Source: Ruminiclostridium cellobioparum subsp. termitidis CT1112
Lineage (GTDB): Bacteria > Bacillota > Clostridia > Acetivibrionales > DSM-1351
Reading direction: 5' to 3'
Length of the DNA stretch: 64,000 nucleotides
NCBI RefSeq assembly: GCF_000350485.1
Contig: NZ_AORV01000015.1
Coordinates: forward strand, 1 to 64,000
Shown piece by piece: positions 52,190 to 62,309 of the stretch. A program made the translations under genes and the position numbers. A model generated the notes under the pieces. That model was not told where the DNA came from, did no database searches, and was given only the letters and a program-made list of their open reading frames with translations. Every line of letters begins with the position of its first letter. Within the stretch, counting starts at the first letter, position 1.

Positions 52190-53581
52190 TCATGCCAGAT
52201 GCAATATCAAAGTGGCTATAGTTCCTCCTTTTTCAGCAGTATCCAAAAAAATTCTCCCATTGTGCTTCTCAATGATTTCCCTGGATATTGAAAGTCCAAG
52301 ACCGCTGCCTGCGGCCCCTTTAATATTCTGAGATCTATAGAAACGGTCAAATACTTTTTCCAGATCTTCTTCCGGTATTCCTATTCCCTCATCTGTTATT
52401 GTGATGATTGCGTTGGTATCATCTGCTGTAAGCTGTATTATTACTGAGGTACCGGTTGGTGAATACTTAATGGAATTATCCAATAGATTAACCATAACCT
52501 GAATTAATTTATCCTTATCCCCATTGATATAAATGTTCGGGAATATTTTACATACCAGTTCTATCTGGTGCCCTGCAGCTCTTTCCTTCATCCGGTCTGC
52601 AATTTCATCAATTAAAAAGGACAAATTAACTTTTTCAAAGGTAAATTTCTCTTTGAAAGAATCCATCCTGGACATCTGCAGAAGATCATTAACCATGTTT
52701 GTCAGCCGTGAAGTTTCATTATTAAGGTGATATATGACTTTATCCAGCCCCGGTTCCCCAATCACCTCATCCGCCAGGTACTCGGTGTACCCTTTAATTG
52801 CAGCCAGTGGTGTCCGCAGCTCATGTGATACATTGGAAACAAATTGCTTTTGACGATCAATATGCTCCTTGAGCTGCATACCCATATCATTGATACTCCT
52901 GCTCAGCTGTCCCAATTCATCATTCCGCTCAATGCTCAGCATTTCAAAGTCCCTTTTGGCATACTTTTCGGTTGTTGTCACAAGCTTTTTTATGGGCACC
53001 GCCAGTCTCCGGGATATAAAAACACTGAGGACCACAATAATCATACAGAATATTCCCGCACCAACGCATAAAAATAAAACAACCTTATTTAAAACCAGGT
53101 TCAGCAGGTCAAGTTTGTAATTGATTACTACAATACCCAGAGTTCTTCCATTCATTTCAACAGGAGAAGAAATATAATATATATTATTTTGTATATAATT
53201 AACGGTTTCGCCCTTCTGAGCGGGAATAAGGACATTTTTTTCATATTCCCCCATATTAAAATCAGGATGCTCAAAGACATCAACCAGTCCGCTCAGCAGC
53301 TGCAAATCATTATTGTATATCAGGAGCTGCCCTATTCCGGAGCTCAGATTGGCCGCTGTCATTTTGGCATTTTGTTCATTCAGTTCTTTTTTGCTGTTTT
53401 TTTCAAATAAAAATACCTGTTTTATATATTCCTGTACGGTGCTGTTTTGTTGTATCAGCTGCTGCTCAACGGTGTTGATCCAATAAGACTCTATACTTTT
53501 CAAAACGAAAATTCCTACTATGAGCAGCACCACCACAGAGGTCAGGGAATAATACAGAACCAGCCGCGTGCTAAACTTCAT
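52190..53581 (-). CDS. Membrane sensor histidine kinase
   Basis: A 463-residue kinase: two membrane helices (about 7-28 and 165-190) flanking a ~135-residue extracytoplasmic sensor, then HAMP (about 190-242). The DHp motif VSNVSHELRTPLA has the phosphorylated H253. The HATPase shows NLLDNSIKYS, TDEGIGIPEE and GSGLGLSI. It pairs with the response regulator upstream. The ATG at 53581 has ATGGAGGT before it; the reported ORF extends 16 codons further without a site. Confidence 0.92.
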   Translation of the reverse strand: MKFSTRLVLYYSLTSVVVLLIVGIFVLKSIESYWINTVEQQLIQQNSTVQEYIKQVFLFEKNSKKELNEQNAKMTAANLSSGIGQLLIYNNDLQLLSGLVDVFEHPDFNMGEYEKNVLIPAQKGETVNYIQNNIYYISSPVEMNGRTLGIVVINYKLDLLNLVLNKVVLFLCVGAGIFCMIIVVLSVFISRRLAVPIKKLVTTTEKYAKRDFEMLSIERNDELGQLSRSINDMGMQLKEHIDRQKQFVSNVSHELRTPLAAIKGYTEYLADEVIGEPGLDKVIYHLNNETSRLTNMVNDLLQMSRMDSFKEKFTFEKVNLSFLIDEIADRMKERAAGHQIELVCKIFPNIYINGDKDKLIQVMVNLLDNSIKYSPTGTSVIIQLTADDTNAIITITDEGIGIPEEDLEKVFDRFYRSQNIKGAAGSGLGLSISREIIEKHNGRIFLDTAEKGGTIATLILHLA

Positions 53582-53632
53582 ATTAACCTCCATGAGCCAT
53601 ATTATGGCTTTGAGCCGCATAGCGGCCACATT

Positions 53633-54307
53633 CTAACCTCCGAAACGGTAGCCCAATCCAAAAACCGTCACAATATGCGCCGGGCTGCCGCTGTCATCTT
53701 CAATCTTTTTTCTCAGCCGGGCAATACATATGTCGACCACGCGGCTGTCACCCATGTAGTCATAGCCCCAAACCTTTTGCAGCAGTTCATCCCGGCTGAA
53801 GGTTTTCCTCATGTTCCGGGCCATCAGCTCCAGAAGCTGATATTCCTTGGCTGTCAGTACAATTTCCTCTTCATTCTTATAGACAGCCATATTGGCAATA
53901 TCCAGCTTTAACTCCAGGTGTGTTATTGACTCGGCTTCTTCCTCCTTATTGGCTCTTCGCAGCAGTGCTTTGATCCTGGCCAGCAGCTCCATTATCTCAA
54001 AGGGCTTAGTGACATAATCGTCTGCTCCCAGCTCCAATCCCAGAACCTTGTCTATTGTTTCGTGCCTGGCAGTGACCATAATAGTGGGAATTCTTTTATT
54101 AGTGTTTAGCTGTTTGCAGACCTGATGACCACTCATGTCAGGCAGCATTATATCCAGTAAAATAAGGTCCGGTTTAAAGGCTTCCGCCATTGCCAAAGCC
54201 GTTTTGCCGTCAGCTGCCGTGGCAACCTCATATTTTTCCCGTTTCAGTACCAGCTCCACCAGATCTCTCAGGGAAGGTTCGTCATCTACTACCAATATCT
54301 TTTTCAT
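53633..54307 (-). CDS. OmpR/PhoB-family response regulator
   Basis: A 224-residue regulator. The receiver domain has DD at residues 8-9, the phosphorylated Asp at D52 (LLDIMLPD), and the KPFE lysine. The C-terminal winged helix (about 130-222) contains SRDELLQKVWGYD and RVVDICIARLRKKIE. It lies 51 nt before the kinase gene and 19 nt after the DUF3999 gene, so all three are likely in one operon. Target genes are unknown, but the vWA gene is a candidate. Confidence 0.93.
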   Translation of the reverse strand: MKKILVVDDEPSLRDLVELVLKREKYEVATAADGKTALAMAEAFKPDLILLDIMLPDMSGHQVCKQLNTNKRIPTIMVTARHETIDKVLGLELGADDYVTKPFEIMELLARIKALLRRANKEEEAESITHLELKLDIANMAVYKNEEEIVLTAKEYQLLELMARNMRKTFSRDELLQKVWGYDYMGDSRVVDICIARLRKKIEDDSGSPAHIVTVFGLGYRFGG

Positions 54308-54326
54308 ATATGTACCTCAAATTTGT

Positions 54327-55526
54327 TTACTTTTTAAGCTTCCTTATTATTATGAAGCCCAGGACACCGGCAACTATTAAAATGATTATATTAAATATCA
54401 GCTTATAGTTTATATTTATTTCTTCCGAGTTCCCTGAAGACGAAACTTTGTCGGTATTCTCAATATTTAAAAGGTCATAGCCCTCTGTCAGTATTTGATC
54501 CTTATAATTTGAGATATCATAACTTTTCGGGGTATTTATTTCATTACTGCCATACTTCAAAGTATAATTCTTTGTTTCAGAGCCTTTGAAAACCAGCTCA
54601 TCAACCAGATATTCCACCTCAACACCCGTTACTTCCACAGGCTTGTCGTCTTTATTTTGTATAGTTATTTCAGCTTCATTTTCTACACTCAAATAAGACT
54701 CAAGAGGAATTGTTAAATCCCGGTACTGTACGTTATTAAATTCAAGATTATAGAGTGTTTTTGTCACGCTGCCGTTGAAGGTTGCATTTCTTTTGAAGGT
54801 ACTTCCGGTTTTAAGTGAGACCTTATTAAGCTTAAGATTTTTCATATTTTTTAATTTGATAACAGTTGTATTTCCTTTTTCTTCGGCAATATATTCTGGA
54901 GCCAGTGTTTCAATAAAGTATTCCTTATTCTGCAATGTCCTGTCATAGTTTAGTGTAACAGTTGAAAACTCCACCCTCTCCAGATTGTTGAAAAGTTTGA
55001 AACGGTAGCAGGTATACTTCTTACTGCCGCTGAAGTTTATGTTCAGTTTACTGTTCCCGTCCACATTATAAATAATATCATCCTGAACTTTTTCCCAATG
55101 GGTGTTATCGTAACTTCCCCAAAGCTCAAGCTGCTTGGCAAAGTTTGTGCTGCCGCTGGAAATTTCCATGGACGTGGCTGCAACATCTGACGGCACATTG
55201 TCCCTCAGGACATAATCATAATAAAAACAATCCTCTTTGACAAAGGAATTGACCAGTTCCAGCTCATAGCTCTTATGCACACTTTCCTTGCTTTCCTTGA
55301 AACTGTTTATAAAATATGGCACAGGCTCGTTATTATTATCAAAAACCATTATATCCGCCATGTTTTCAGATAGATTATTATAAACTTCAGCCGTCAGTCT
55401 AACAGCCTTATAATTCTTTTCCCCATGATTTTTTACATCCGCGTTGTATGAAAAATCAGCCGCATATACAAACATTGAACTGAATACAATGAATATTGCA
55501 ATATTAAGTATCATTCTTTTTTTCAT
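54327..55526 (-). CDS. DUF3999 family exported protein
   Basis: A 399-residue protein: signal peptide (about 1-22, VYAAD), a large beta-rich extracytoplasmic part with the NNEPVPYF and LWGSYDNTHW segments, and a C-terminal membrane helix (about 375-395) followed by RKLKK. This topology (outside domain, C-terminal anchor) and the sequence fit DUF3999, whose function is unknown. It overlaps the DUF2339 gene upstream by 23 nt, a pairing seen in other bacteria and consistent with a shared membrane complex. Confidence 0.82.
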   Translation of the reverse strand: MKKRMILNIAIFIVFSSMFVYAADFSYNADVKNHGEKNYKAVRLTAEVYNNLSENMADIMVFDNNNEPVPYFINSFKESKESVHKSYELELVNSFVKEDCFYYDYVLRDNVPSDVAATSMEISSGSTNFAKQLELWGSYDNTHWEKVQDDIIYNVDGNSKLNINFSGSKKYTCYRFKLFNNLERVEFSTVTLNYDRTLQNKEYFIETLAPEYIAEEKGNTTVIKLKNMKNLKLNKVSLKTGSTFKRNATFNGSVTKTLYNLEFNNVQYRDLTIPLESYLSVENEAEITIQNKDDKPVEVTGVEVEYLVDELVFKGSETKNYTLKYGSNEINTPKSYDISNYKDQILTEGYDLLNIENTDKVSSSGNSEEININYKLIFNIIILIVAGVLGFIIIRKLKK

Positions 55527-58044
55527 CAGGCATTACCTCACCAACAAAATTAATCTTCCTGCTAAAGTATTGATAGACAAAGGAAATGGCCAGGAGAGTC
55601 AAACCAAATATAAAGTATGAAACGATTCTATAGCCCTGTGTCAGGAAGGACAAATCAATAACAAACAATTTTGCCACTGCCATAATGCAAAAACCCAGAC
55701 CAAATCTCCTTATTAACACATACTTCTTAATGAATCCGAAAATAATCCAAGAAAGTGCGGTCACTAAATAGACAACACTTATTAATGCATTATTAAATCC
55801 AAGATTAAACTGCATTATCAGATTTTGAGTCAATATGACAATAAAATATAATGAGATAATAAGAGGATATAATTCAATTCCGATTTTCCGTTTGGCCACC
55901 AGCTTCATTATGAACTCACGTACCGCCAATAGGGATAACAGCGAGATTACGGCTATTTCAACCGTCCCGAGGATACACGTTCCTCTCGAAGCATTGCTCA
56001 GAGAACCTGCAACCGGTGAAAAGAAACTCAGGATAAATAATGAGGCAACTCCTATTAAATAGAGTACGGAAGATATGACCTCAGTCACTTTATCCTTAAT
56101 AATATTGATTTTAGGTATAAGGTATGCAATTATAAAGCCGGCTAAAATCATCGCAGAATTGATCAGATAATCCAGACTAAAATCACTGCCCATTAAAGGC
56201 TTATACAAGTAGTCTTTCAACTCAACTCCCAATAAATATAAAGAGAAAAACCATATATTTATCAGGGTAATATATTTATAAACTTTAGCTGACCCGGCCG
56301 AGATCTCATTTTTATAAATCAATGCGCTTAGAATTACAAGACTTCCGGCCGTTACAGCCAGATATTTATATACAAACAGCAAGCTGTGATAATTTGGTAT
56401 ATCAAATAATATAAAGGCGGCAAGACACAGGAAGGTAATTACCGTTCCCGCTCTCTTAAAGCCTTTTACATTCCTGATTATGCCGTATGTAAGCAGAGCT
56501 GTGCCTTCAATCAGCCACCCCAGTGAGAACCAGGTTTTATCAAATTGGAAGGGGATTATCAGCGCAACAAAGGTAAGACCGGTAATGTAAAACAGAGCTC
56601 TTGCCTTTCTCTCTTTTTCCATAAAGCTTTCAGAAAATCTTCCCATGGCAATATATACGACTGCAAAAGTGACAGCAAGAGCGCCGGTAAAATCTTCAAG
56701 CCCGGTGATGTAAAATACCGTGTAAAGCAAAATGCTGCTTATAACAGTGTTTTTTGCCAGCAGCACAATGTCTGAGGTCCTGAAACTGAGCTTATACCTG
56801 TATGCACCGGCAACAGGTATGAGGGTATATATTATAAAAGCCAGAACAATATAGGCTATTGAAATCAGATCATCCGCTGAAAATCCTGCGTTGCCTGTAT
56901 GTCCGCCAAACATGATGGCCAATATATAGATTGAACCGATAACATTAAGCCAGAAGCCCATATATGCAGTTACAAGCCACCTCTTGTTTACCGAAATAAC
57001 CAATGCCAGCAGGTTGAGCAGAACAAAATATACCATCGCACCGTAAACAATGTTCTTATCCCCTTCAATGGAAAGTATGGGCAGATACCCCCCAATAATT
57101 GCAAAGCAGGATATGGTCTGGGAGCCATATCTCTGGGACAGTACAAAAGCACCTGCAGTTACCAGAACGGTTAATCCCAGAGCAGGGAACATACTCAGCA
57201 GATTAAAGTTGAAATAGCTCAGGGCCAGTCCTACGTATAAAATTGCAATCCCCCCGCTTGTAAGCCCGATTGAAAAAATGTTGGTTTTCTTACGGTTGAA
57301 GAATTCACCGGCCATCAGCATTACCAGGCCTATAACAAAGGTAAAAATACTTTTCAGAATGTCCGGCAACCTGAAATATGTAAACTGGGAAGCTGCTATT
57401 ATTCCTATTATCAAAAGAAAAATTCCCAGTTTATTTATGATATTCAGTCCGATAAAGGATTCTATGTTGTTCTGTTTTATCCGGCCTTTAATCTCTTCTT
57501 CGGTCAGCCGTTCCTGCTGCAGCTTCTGGAATCCGGCAGCCCGGCTTTCATTCAAGGCTTTTGAATTCCTTAATATTTCCTCCCTGGCAGCCCTGACCCT
57601 TTCTTCAAGCAATTTTCTAAGTTCATATATCCTGGGATATATCTCATCCTGGAGATTCACCCTGTTGGCCTGCAAAATACCAGCCATTTCATCTATCCGT
57701 TTCTTTTCGGTCATTTCAAAGTAAGTAAGTCTGTTTAATTCACCTTCGATATTGGATTTAAAATAAACCTCCAACTTTTTATTTGTTGAGTTGAGAATCT
57801 GGATCTTTTCGTTGTATAACTGTTCATAAACAGCATTCCTGAGATTTTTGTTTTCTTCGGACAGCCTTTGATTGTCTGCTTTTTCCCTATTAAAAAACTC
57901 TTTTAATTGGGAAATTTCCGCTTCCAGTTTTTGGTTTTCACCCAATAAATCCGTGGCTTCAATTGATGAAATTTCCTTCTCAAGGTCTGACACCATCTCT
58001 TTATGCCTGGCTAATATACCTTTAAGGTTATTCACCTCTAACAC
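55504..58044 (-). CDS. DUF2339 family polytopic membrane protein
   Basis: An 846-residue protein. The first ~190 residues are a soluble coiled-coil segment rich in Glu, Lys, Leu and Arg; about 22 hydrophobic helices follow to the C-terminus, as in DUF2339 proteins. I place the start at the GTG at 58044, 8 nt after AAGGAGG. An ATG further upstream would start inside an AT-rich leader with no site. The function is unknown; the family is thought to act in the envelope. It forms an overlapping pair with DUF3999. Confidence 0.82.
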   Translation of the reverse strand: MLEVNNLKGILARHKEMVSDLEKEISSIEATDLLGENQKLEAEISQLKEFFNREKADNQRLSEENKNLRNAVYEQLYNEKIQILNSTNKKLEVYFKSNIEGELNRLTYFEMTEKKRIDEMAGILQANRVNLQDEIYPRIYELRKLLEERVRAAREEILRNSKALNESRAAGFQKLQQERLTEEEIKGRIKQNNIESFIGLNIINKLGIFLLIIGIIAASQFTYFRLPDILKSIFTFVIGLVMLMAGEFFNRKKTNIFSIGLTSGGIAILYVGLALSYFNFNLLSMFPALGLTVLVTAGAFVLSQRYGSQTISCFAIIGGYLPILSIEGDKNIVYGAMVYFVLLNLLALVISVNKRWLVTAYMGFWLNVIGSIYILAIMFGGHTGNAGFSADDLISIAYIVLAFIIYTLIPVAGAYRYKLSFRTSDIVLLAKNTVISSILLYTVFYITGLEDFTGALAVTFAVVYIAMGRFSESFMEKERKARALFYITGLTFVALIIPFQFDKTWFSLGWLIEGTALLTYGIIRNVKGFKRAGTVITFLCLAAFILFDIPNYHSLLFVYKYLAVTAGSLVILSALIYKNEISAGSAKVYKYITLINIWFFSLYLLGVELKDYLYKPLMGSDFSLDYLINSAMILAGFIIAYLIPKINIIKDKVTEVISSVLYLIGVASLFILSFFSPVAGSLSNASRGTCILGTVEIAVISLLSLLAVREFIMKLVAKRKIGIELYPLIISLYFIVILTQNLIMQFNLGFNNALISVVYLVTALSWIIFGFIKKYVLIRRFGLGFCIMAVAKLFVIDLSFLTQGYRIVSYFIFGLTLLAISFVYQYFSRKINFVGEVMPDEKKNDT

Positions 58045-58157
58045 AAACTTCGCCTCCTTTCGATTATACATACCAAATTTTATCATAATTATATCAAATT
58101 TGTAACCAGCTGCATAAAGAGTATATTTTTCTACACAAAAATACACCGGCTTTTAAC

Positions 58158-59597
58158 TTACTTTACGGAATAACTCTGTAGCAGCCCCTGCTTTTCATCC
58201 CAGAGTTTTTTTGAAAGATCCACATAATATTTGTGCGGATTTTCAAACCTTTTTACTTCGTCCCATATGGTATCCAACTGGGCTTGGCAAAACTCCTTTA
58301 TCTGCTGTGTATTGGGGCTTTCATACACACATTTGCCCTTCTCAAAAACGGGCACCAACAGCTTTTGAGCTCTGAAACCGGTCAAGGTTTTTCTCTTCCA
58401 GGTATATTCAGGGTCGAATATTTCATAGGGCTCATTTTCATCAATCACTTCGTCATGCATTGTCAGCACATCTGCAATAGCCTTGCTGCTCTCTTTGTCA
58501 TACAACCTGTAAACCTGCTTGAAACATGGATTGGTCACCTTTCCCACATTCTCGCTCAACTTGATCTTGGGTATGATAATTCCGTCTTCCTCAATGGCAA
58601 CCAGTTTGTAGACCCCTCCAAAAACCGGTTCGGATCTGGAAGTGATCAATCTCTCTCCGACACCGAACAAATCAACCTTTGCTCCTTCGATCAAAATATC
58701 TCTGATTATAAACTCATCCAGGGAGTTTGAAGCCACTATTTTGCAATCGTGGAAACCTGCCGCGTCCAGCATTTTTCTGGCGGCTTTTGACAGATAGGTA
58801 ATATCCCCCGAATCTATCCTTATGCCTTTTGGTCTGAATCCCCTGGGCACGATTTCTTCATTGAATACCCTAATGGCATTGGGAACCCCTGATTTCAGCG
58901 TATTGTAGGTATCCACCAGAAGAGTGCAGTTGTCGGGGTAGGTCCGCGCATACATACGGAATGACTCAAGCTCATCCGGAAACATCTGGATCCAGCTGTG
59001 CGCCATTGTACCGATTGCAGGAATGTTGAATTCCTTTTCTGCTATGGTGCAGGCCGTTCCTACGCAGCCGCCGATGTAGGCGGCCCTGGCACCATAAATG
59101 GCACCGTCATAGCCCTGTGCTCTCCTGGAACCGAACTCCATAACTTCCCTGCCCTGCGCAGCCCTTACGATTCTGTTTGCCTTTGTGGCAATAAGACTCT
59201 GATGATTGACGGTAAGTAAAATCATGGTCTCAATAAATTGGGCTTCTATTACAGGCCCTCTCACAATAACCACAGGTTCACCCGGAAATATGGGTGTTCC
59301 TTCGGGCACAGCCCACACATCGCAGCTGAACTTAAAATTCATCAGGTATTCAAGAAAGTCTTCACCAAATTGTTTTCTTCTCAAATATTCTATATCGGAC
59401 TGGCTGAATTTAAGATTTTCAAGGTAACGGATGACCTGCTCGACTCCTGCCATAATTGCAAAACCGCCATTGTCAGGCACCTTTCTGAAAAACATATCAA
59501 AGTATGCTATCTTATCCTTCCAGCCGTTTTGAAAGTAACCATTGGCCATTGTTATTTCGTAGAAATCGGTAAGCATTGTCAAGTTCATATTATTCAT
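58158..59597 (-). CDS. pncB: Nicotinate phosphoribosyltransferase
   Basis: A 479-residue enzyme that makes nicotinate mononucleotide from nicotinate and PRPP. The core shows LTDFYEITMANGYF at the N-terminus, the catalytic His region, EFGSRRAQG, GTMAHSWIQ and RIDSGD, then LFGVGERL, all typical of the larger NAPRTase group. AAAGGAG precedes the ATG at 59597. It starts 13 nt after the nicotinamidase stop, so the two convert nicotinamide to NaMN in sequence. NrtR is the first gene of this unit. Confidence 0.93.
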   Translation of the reverse strand: MNNMNLTMLTDFYEITMANGYFQNGWKDKIAYFDMFFRKVPDNGGFAIMAGVEQVIRYLENLKFSQSDIEYLRRKQFGEDFLEYLMNFKFSCDVWAVPEGTPIFPGEPVVIVRGPVIEAQFIETMILLTVNHQSLIATKANRIVRAAQGREVMEFGSRRAQGYDGAIYGARAAYIGGCVGTACTIAEKEFNIPAIGTMAHSWIQMFPDELESFRMYARTYPDNCTLLVDTYNTLKSGVPNAIRVFNEEIVPRGFRPKGIRIDSGDITYLSKAARKMLDAAGFHDCKIVASNSLDEFIIRDILIEGAKVDLFGVGERLITSRSEPVFGGVYKLVAIEEDGIIIPKIKLSENVGKVTNPCFKQVYRLYDKESSKAIADVLTMHDEVIDENEPYEIFDPEYTWKRKTLTGFRAQKLLVPVFEKGKCVYESPNTQQIKEFCQAQLDTIWDEVKRFENPHKYYVDLSKKLWDEKQGLLQSYSVK

Positions 59598-59610
59598 ATA
59601 GATATCTCCT

Positions 59611-60282
59611 TTATATAAGTGCGGCAATAATTTCGATCCCGTTAATATGCATATTATAGAGGGCCATTAAATTGGTCAGATCACCGTTATGAATGCCCAG
59701 ATCATAGGTATCAACTGCGTTTATGGGAACGATGATACGTGAACTTCTGTTTTGCTTGTTAAACCAGGTTTTCAAGGTGATTGAGAACTGCTGTACACAG
59801 ATGTCGGTACAGTCGCCGGTGACTATAAATGTATTTATGTCCGGATTTTGCCCAAGCCAGTTTTGAAATTCCTCTTCCAAAAAGCCATTGGTAGAGTTCT
59901 TCGGGATGAGCTTGTAACCTCCCGCATTTTTAATTTCATCAACCACCTCTGCCTCGGAAGTATCTTTCAGACAATGAACAGGATAAGCTTCAAACTCAGG
60001 TGATATCCCGGTATGATTATCGGCAAAAGCCAGTTTGGAAATCCCCAGTTCATCACATTTTACAGATAAGCTTACAATCTCAGGTATCAGCTCCTCCACC
60101 CTTTTGCTCATTAAGGCTCCGCTCCTGGCAAAACCGTTTATCATGTCTATCATTACCAGCACAGTATGAGTTGAAGGCAGTTTCTCCAGTTCTATTGCTC
60201 CTGCCTCCTCAAACATTTTGTATAAATCATACAGAGTTTTGGAGCTATCTCTTGCAAAATCCTCCATACTTGTATATTTCAT
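59611..60282 (-). CDS. pncA: Nicotinamidase (isochorismatase-fold cysteine hydrolase)
   Basis: A 223-residue cysteine hydrolase. The catalytic Asp is in LVMIDMINGFA, the metal-binding segment has FADNHTG, and the nucleophile Cys is in GDCTDICVQQFS. It deamidates nicotinamide to nicotinate. The ATG at 60282 follows AAGGGGG by 8 nt. Family members also act on other amides, but the gene order with nrtR and pncB fixes the role. It lies 75 nt after the nrtR gene. Confidence 0.9.
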   Translation of the reverse strand: MKYTSMEDFARDSSKTLYDLYKMFEEAGAIELEKLPSTHTVLVMIDMINGFARSGALMSKRVEELIPEIVSLSVKCDELGISKLAFADNHTGISPEFEAYPVHCLKDTSEAEVVDEIKNAGGYKLIPKNSTNGFLEEEFQNWLGQNPDINTFIVTGDCTDICVQQFSITLKTWFNKQNRSSRIIVPINAVDTYDLGIHNGDLTNLMALYNMHINGIEIIAALI

Positions 60283-60357
60283 AGGCACAACCCCCTTAAA
60301 ATTCATTAATCTGTTCTTTCAACTACTCTTTAACAATTTTCCTTACGGATTATTCTT

Positions 60358-61272
60358 TTATTCATTTTCCTTGTTCCAGTCGGTATTGAATCTGTAAAGT
60401 TTAGATGGTCTGTGTCCTGCATCTTTTGTGTATTGGTTCGTTTCAATCACCATATGGGCGGTTTTCCTTCTAAAATTGGCCTTTAACAGTTCAGTATCAA
60501 GAATCACCTCATACACCTGCTGGAGCTGTGTGAGTGTGAAAAGCTCCGGCATCAAATTGAAGGCTATATCGGTATACTCTATTTTGGATCTGAGCCTTTC
60601 CAGGGCATATTCGATTATTCCGGCATGGTCAAAGGCAATTCCGCTGCATTCTTCTATACTTCCATAAGTTCTTACAGTTCTTCCGCTGACGGTTTTTACT
60701 TTTTTTATTACAGCCTCCAGATCCTTTTCGCCCTCACAGGCAAGTTTTAACTTATAGAGCCTTTGCTGTTCATATCCGGTGCCTGTCAAAGTCCTGTGCT
60801 CCTGAAACAATTTACACTGCACCGAAAACCATTTGGCATCGGCTGCGTCATCGTTTGCTACCACTTCCAGTGTGCTGCTGTCAGCCAATGCCATATAGGA
60901 TGTACTTATGATTCTGGCTCTGGGGTCCCTGTCCGCCTCCCCCCAGGTATACAGCTGTTCCATATAGATACTGTCTATATTGGTTTCCTCTTTTAATTCT
61001 CTCACAGCCGCCTGTTCAAGACTTTCATCCATTTTTACAAAACCGCCCGGCAAGGCCCACTGACCGATAAACGGGTGCTCGCCCCTTTTGATCAGCAGGA
61101 GCTTAAGCTCTTTATCGGGAAGAGTCCTGTAATTCCTTTTCTTCGCGTCGGTAACAGTAAATATAAGCATATCTACCGTAACCGATGGCCTTTCGTATTT
61201 GTACGGATTATAGGCTGCAAGGAATTCTTTTTCTGTCTGCCCGTGCGAATTTACTTTTTCATTAGAAGCCAT
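60358..61272 (-). CDS. nrtR: NrtR-type regulator of NAD metabolism (Nudix + winged helix)
   Basis: A 304-residue protein. A Nudix domain with the box GGFVKMDESLEQAAVRELKEE (box residues G77 to I99, split here) is nearly intact; the last Gly is Asn. The C-terminal winged helix (about 215-300) reads FNLMPELFTLTQLQQVYE then FRRK. NrtR repressors bind ADP-ribose and control NAD genes. ATG 61272 has AGGTGG 5 nt upstream. It is followed by pncA and pncB, and its promoter carries a fitting palindrome at 61323-61347. Confidence 0.87.
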   Translation of the reverse strand: MASNEKVNSHGQTEKEFLAAYNPYKYERPSVTVDMLIFTVTDAKKRNYRTLPDKELKLLLIKRGEHPFIGQWALPGGFVKMDESLEQAAVRELKEETNIDSIYMEQLYTWGEADRDPRARIISTSYMALADSSTLEVVANDDAADAKWFSVQCKLFQEHRTLTGTGYEQQRLYKLKLACEGEKDLEAVIKKVKTVSGRTVRTYGSIEECSGIAFDHAGIIEYALERLRSKIEYTDIAFNLMPELFTLTQLQQVYEVILDTELLKANFRRKTAHMVIETNQYTKDAGHRPSKLYRFNTDWNKENE

Positions 61273-61322
61273 TACATCCACCTATTTTTCTATTATTTTA
61301 TTTGCCTTTGTTCTTACCATTC

Positions 61323-61375
61323 TGTTATTATCATATTGTTAATAACATTATATTCCAAACATGGTCTATTGTCAA
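61323..61375 (-). promoter_or_regulatory. Consensus promoter with NrtR operator candidate
   Basis: On the minus strand TTGACA (61370-61375) and TATAAT (61347-61352) are spaced by exactly 17 nt. TGTTATTA (61323-61330) and TAATAACA (61340-61347) form an inverted repeat that covers the transcription start. Confidence 0.75.
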
Positions 61376-61471
61376 TCTTCCCCCTTCCAGTATGCAGCTT
61401 TTCATTATATAATTTCTATTAGGGATCGTATATATTAAAAATGATCAAATATCAGCCTTCAGGAGTGCAGC

Positions 61472-62218
61472 ATGTATTATATTGTTTTTGATCTGGAACT
61501 TAATCAGGACTTCTCTTCATCACAGAATAAATATGCCAATAGAGCCTCCGCACCCTTTGAGATCATTCAGATAGGTGCTGTTAAACTGGACCGGGAGTTC
61601 GATACCGTTAATACCTTTAACCGGTATGTAAAACCTGCGTTTTATGAGAAAATAAATCCATTTATAACAGGATTGACAGGAATAACCACCGAACAGCTTC
61701 AGACAGAAGAAACATTTCCTGAAGTATACAGGCAGTTTAAAGAATTTACAGGCGGGACCGGCTCTGTTTTCTGTGTATGGGGTTCCTCGGATGTGAAGGT
61801 ATTATTCGGAAATGCGGGAATCCATGGCTTGAGCACCGGGTTTTTGCCAAAAAAATATATTAATATTCAGCCATATGCCTCCTTATATTTCAACTTTCCG
61901 GTAAAAAACCTGCTAAGACTTGAACACGCGGTTCAAGCCCTGAACATTCCCATTGATTATACCTTTCACAATGCCTTTCATGATGCTTACTACACCGCCG
62001 AAATATTTAAGAAAATCTACAATTCCTTTATACAGCCAAAGTTTTATGACCCCTCTGTTATACCTGACAGGCCTCCGAGACAGCCTAAGAGGTCCATCGA
62101 TATTGAAGGCCTTGTAATGCAATTTGAAAAAATGTATGACAGAGAGCTCACCCATGAAGAGAAAGGCATGATATTACTTGCGTTTAAAATGGGAAAAACA
62201 GGCCAGTTCCTAAAATAA
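61472..62218 (+). CDS. DEDDh 3'-5' exonuclease (KapD-like)
   Basis: A 248-residue exonuclease. The catalytic acids are D7 and E9 in VFDLELN, an Asp in WGSSDVKVL, and the HNAFHDAYYTAE segment with the exo III His and Asp. Residues 200-248 form a helical tail not needed for the fold. KapD-like proteins occur in spore-formers, where they affect the phosphorelay in Bacillus; here the role is open. It is divergent from nrtR and monocistronic. Confidence 0.88.
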   Translation: MYYIVFDLELNQDFSSSQNKYANRASAPFEIIQIGAVKLDREFDTVNTFNRYVKPAFYEKINPFITGLTGITTEQLQTEETFPEVYRQFKEFTGGTGSVFCVWGSSDVKVLFGNAGIHGLSTGFLPKKYINIQPYASLYFNFPVKNLLRLEHAVQALNIPIDYTFHNAFHDAYYTAEIFKKIYNSFIQPKFYDPSVIPDRPPRQPKRSIDIEGLVMQFEKMYDRELTHEEKGMILLAFKMGKTGQFLK

Positions 62219-62309
62219 CTTACTTACCCATTTAAATAAGCATACATTTTTGCAATTTTACTCAACATGATTTATACTATTTAAAAGAGTTATTTATGGG
62301 GGCATGCCA

